A stretch of DNA of 45,850 nt, taken from NCBI GenBank assembly GCA_947179295.1, contig CAMXAZ010000019.1, forward strand, positions 1-45,850, read 5' to 3'. The notes below the pieces were generated by a model. The model was not told the origin of the DNA and made no database searches. It was given only the letters and a program-made list of their open reading frames with translations. Position numbers and translations under genes: made by a program. How positions within the stretch are numbered: position 1 is the stretch's first letter; every line of letters begins with the position of its first letter. Source of the DNA: an uncultured Muribaculaceae bacterium. GTDB lineage: Bacteria; Bacteroidota; Bacteroidia; Bacteroidales; Muribaculaceae. This document shows, piece by piece, positions 44,417-45,850 of this stretch.

Positions 44417-45298
44417 ATGCTTGGGTTAAGCAAGTTCATCATGTACATGATCATGGCCGCGGTGATCGGGGTAGGGCTTTACTGGCTGATTCAGATAACC
44501 ACAGCCTGTTCATTCCACACTCCTTCGGGTTCAATGTCGCCGACATTGTTGCCCGATGAGAGTGGGTTGGTGAACAAGTGGAAAATGGGTGCGCGGATTT
44601 TTAATATTTTCGATGCCGCCGAAGGGAAGTCTTATGAGATAAGGCGGCTTCCGGGCTACGGTCAGTTGGAGCGAGGCGATGTAATCGTATTCAATTACCC
44701 GTATCTTGACTCCGACCGTAAGCGCGACAGCATTGCCATGAACCTCGCTACATACTATTGCAAGCGGGCTGTAGCCGTGGCAGGCGACACTCTGGAAATC
44801 CGCAATTGCTTCTACCATGTCAGAGGATGCCGCGACACTCTTGGTGTGGTCTCGGAGCAGGAGGCCTTGCAACGATATGTCAGTGGGTTCGCGCGTGAAA
44901 ATCCCGACCAGCACACATGGCCATCCTGGATGCGTTGCTGCCCGCGTGATTCAGTTGTCGGCTGGACGGTAAGAGACATGGGGCCGTTCCTGATTCCGGG
45001 CAAGGGGCAGTCTGTAGAGTTGGATTATAAAAATTGGCTGCTCTACCGGCGGTATATCGAATGGGAAACGAAATCCAGATTAAAATGGCAAGATTCTACT
45101 GCATTTATTAATGATAAGCCGATAAAAAGTTATATCTTTACAGAAAATTACTGCTTCGCTGCCGGAGACCACGTAATCGACTCTAAAGACTCGCGCTATT
45201 TTGGGCTTGTGCCTGAGAAATTCATAGTCGGCACAGCCGGAATCCGCTGGAAATCACATGTTCTTAACCGTATGTTCAAAGCTATCAATAAACATTGA
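44417..45298 (+). CDS. S26-family signal peptidase (LepB-like)
   Basis: Membrane-anchored serine-lysine signal peptidase of family S26. One N-terminal membrane segment (about 8-29) is followed by the active-site motif with the nucleophile S39 (PSGSMSPTL) and the general-base lysine K116 in YCKRAVAVAGD. The C-terminal GDHVIDSKDSRYFGLVP is the conserved box E. All catalytic residues are present. At 293 residues it carries an insert between the two halves of the catalytic domain (about 131-205, with CRDTLGVVSEQEALQRYVSG and paired cysteines), as in other Bacteroidota members. Its place at the end of the operon suggests a dedicated processing role, but it could simply be a housekeeping copy. Its codon use is partly GC-rich, unlike the propeller genes. 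Confidence 0.88.
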   Translation: MLGLSKFIMYMIMAAVIGVGLYWLIQITTACSFHTPSGSMSPTLLPDESGLVNKWKMGARIFNIFDAAEGKSYEIRRLPGYGQLERGDVIVFNYPYLDSDRKRDSIAMNLATYYCKRAVAVAGDTLEIRNCFYHVRGCRDTLGVVSEQEALQRYVSGFARENPDQHTWPSWMRCCPRDSVVGWTVRDMGPFLIPGKGQSVELDYKNWLLYRRYIEWETKSRLKWQDSTAFINDKPIKSYIFTENYCFAAGDHVIDSKDSRYFGLVPEKFIVGTAGIRWKSHVLNRMFKAINKH

Positions 45299-45303
45299 CT
45301 ACC

Positions 45304-45850
45304 ATGAAATATATCCCTGCCATACTTCTCTTATTGGCACTCCTCACATCCTGTTCATCCACAGAAACGGATAAAAAACATGAGGCAGATGAAACCGGGA
45401 CTGCCACGGCCGAGACCGACCGTATAGCCGAAGTCACCGTCATGGAGCTGCAGCCTACGGTGTTCAACCACGAGATCGTAAGCAACGGACGTATTTCAGC
45501 CCGTGAGAAAGTTGATGTGAATTTCCGGTCGCCCGGACTCATCGCCGCCATATATGTGCGTAACGGACAGCGCGTCGCCAAGGGGCAGCGCATAGCCACA
45601 CTTGACACCTATAAACTCGACAACCAGCTTGAGAAAGAGCAGGGGGCAGTAGCTTCAGCCACGCTTGAGATGCAGGATGTGCTCATCGGTCAGGGCTACG
45701 ACCCGGACCGATTTGAAAAAGTGCCCGACGATGTAATGCGGCTCGCCCGTCTGCGCAGCGGTCTCCAACAGGCTGAACTTAGCCTCGCAGCAACCCGCAA
45801 GGACCTTGAAGACGCCACCCTCATCGCACCGGTCAGCGGCGTCATCGCCA
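45304..45850 (+). CDS. RND efflux membrane fusion protein (HlyD/AcrA type), partial
   Basis: Start of a periplasmic adaptor of an RND-type efflux pump, cut by the window end (182 residues visible). The lipobox LTSC puts an acylated cysteine at 17 (signal MKYIPAILLLLALLTSC). The beta-barrel/lipoyl parts are recognisable: VSNGRISAREKVDVNFRSPG, then IAAIYVRNGQRVAKGQRIATLD, the typical lipoyl half, then a helical hairpin and the return segment ATLIAPVSGVI. It begins 5 bp after the signal peptidase stop, so the two are probably translated from one message. Its base composition is like that of core genes. Confidence 0.88.
   Translation, partial: MKYIPAILLLLALLTSCSSTETDKKHEADETGTATAETDRIAEVTVMELQPTVFNHEIVSNGRISAREKVDVNFRSPGLIAAIYVRNGQRVAKGQRIATLDTYKLDNQLEKEQGAVASATLEMQDVLIGQGYDPDRFEKVPDDVMRLARLRSGLQQAELSLAATRKDLEDATLIAPVSGVIA

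Noticed and set aside
1-45850. CRISPR arrays, tRNA, rRNA, integrases, insertion-sequence transposases
   Set aside because: I looked for regularly spaced repeats, tRNA-like cloverleafs and transposase or integrase motifs in the reading frames and saw none.

Overview
The window looks like a chromosomal piece of a Bacteroidales bacterium, most likely from the Muribaculaceae. Three things point there: promoters of the Bacteroidota type (a TTTG-like box about 20 bp upstream of TAnnTTTG) before many genes; lineage-typical proteins (Rpb6-like omega, a type IX-secretion-like C-terminal tail, an NVEALA peptide, GxGPGEY beta-propeller lipoproteins); and the near absence of Shine-Dalgarno sequences. The family-level placement is inference.

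Positions 1-31,400 are mostly core genes in short operons: rpsO; bamD-rpoZ; a GHL10-type glycoside hydrolase; a NUDIX hydrolase; htpG; a CapA-like phosphoesterase; panC-panD-ffh-folD; recR followed by a YhcG-type PD-(D/E)XK nuclease; ftsK-lolA-trxB-GNAT; a large secreted rhamnogalacturonan lyase; flavodoxin; rpmH (51 codons); a PorT-like outer-membrane barrel; a biotin-dependent carboxyltransferase subunit; rsmG with a metallo-beta-lactamase-fold hydrolase; a CvfB-like RNA-binding protein; and an ABC-F ATPase. Several transcripts end in clear hairpin terminators. The rpmH-to-barrel gap holds four ordered hairpins that look like a REP-type or small non-autonomous element.

From about 31,500 the character changes. 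An XRE-type regulator gene is followed by about 1 kb of AT-rich, apparently non-coding DNA. After it come a membrane-spanning TPR/helix-turn-helix regulator and a long one-directional gene cluster. That cluster starts at a promoter preceded by five GTAC sites, mostly about one helical turn apart. It encodes a 19-residue signal-peptide-like ORF, seven divergent six-bladed beta-propeller lipoproteins, a thioredoxin-like/DUF1573 lipoprotein, a small cysteine-rich NVEALA peptide precursor and an S26 signal peptidase. An RND-type membrane fusion protein follows and is cut by the window end.

The working model, which is inference, is a secreted-peptide system. The TPR/HTH protein senses an envelope signal and switches on the operon. 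The NVEALA precursor is exported and processed, possibly by the clustered signal peptidase at the NVEALA motif. The Trx/DUF1573 lipoprotein acts on its cysteines or on a related partner. The propeller lipoproteins bind or display ligands in the envelope. No function has been shown for this arrangement as far as I know, and it is the best candidate here for an undescribed system.
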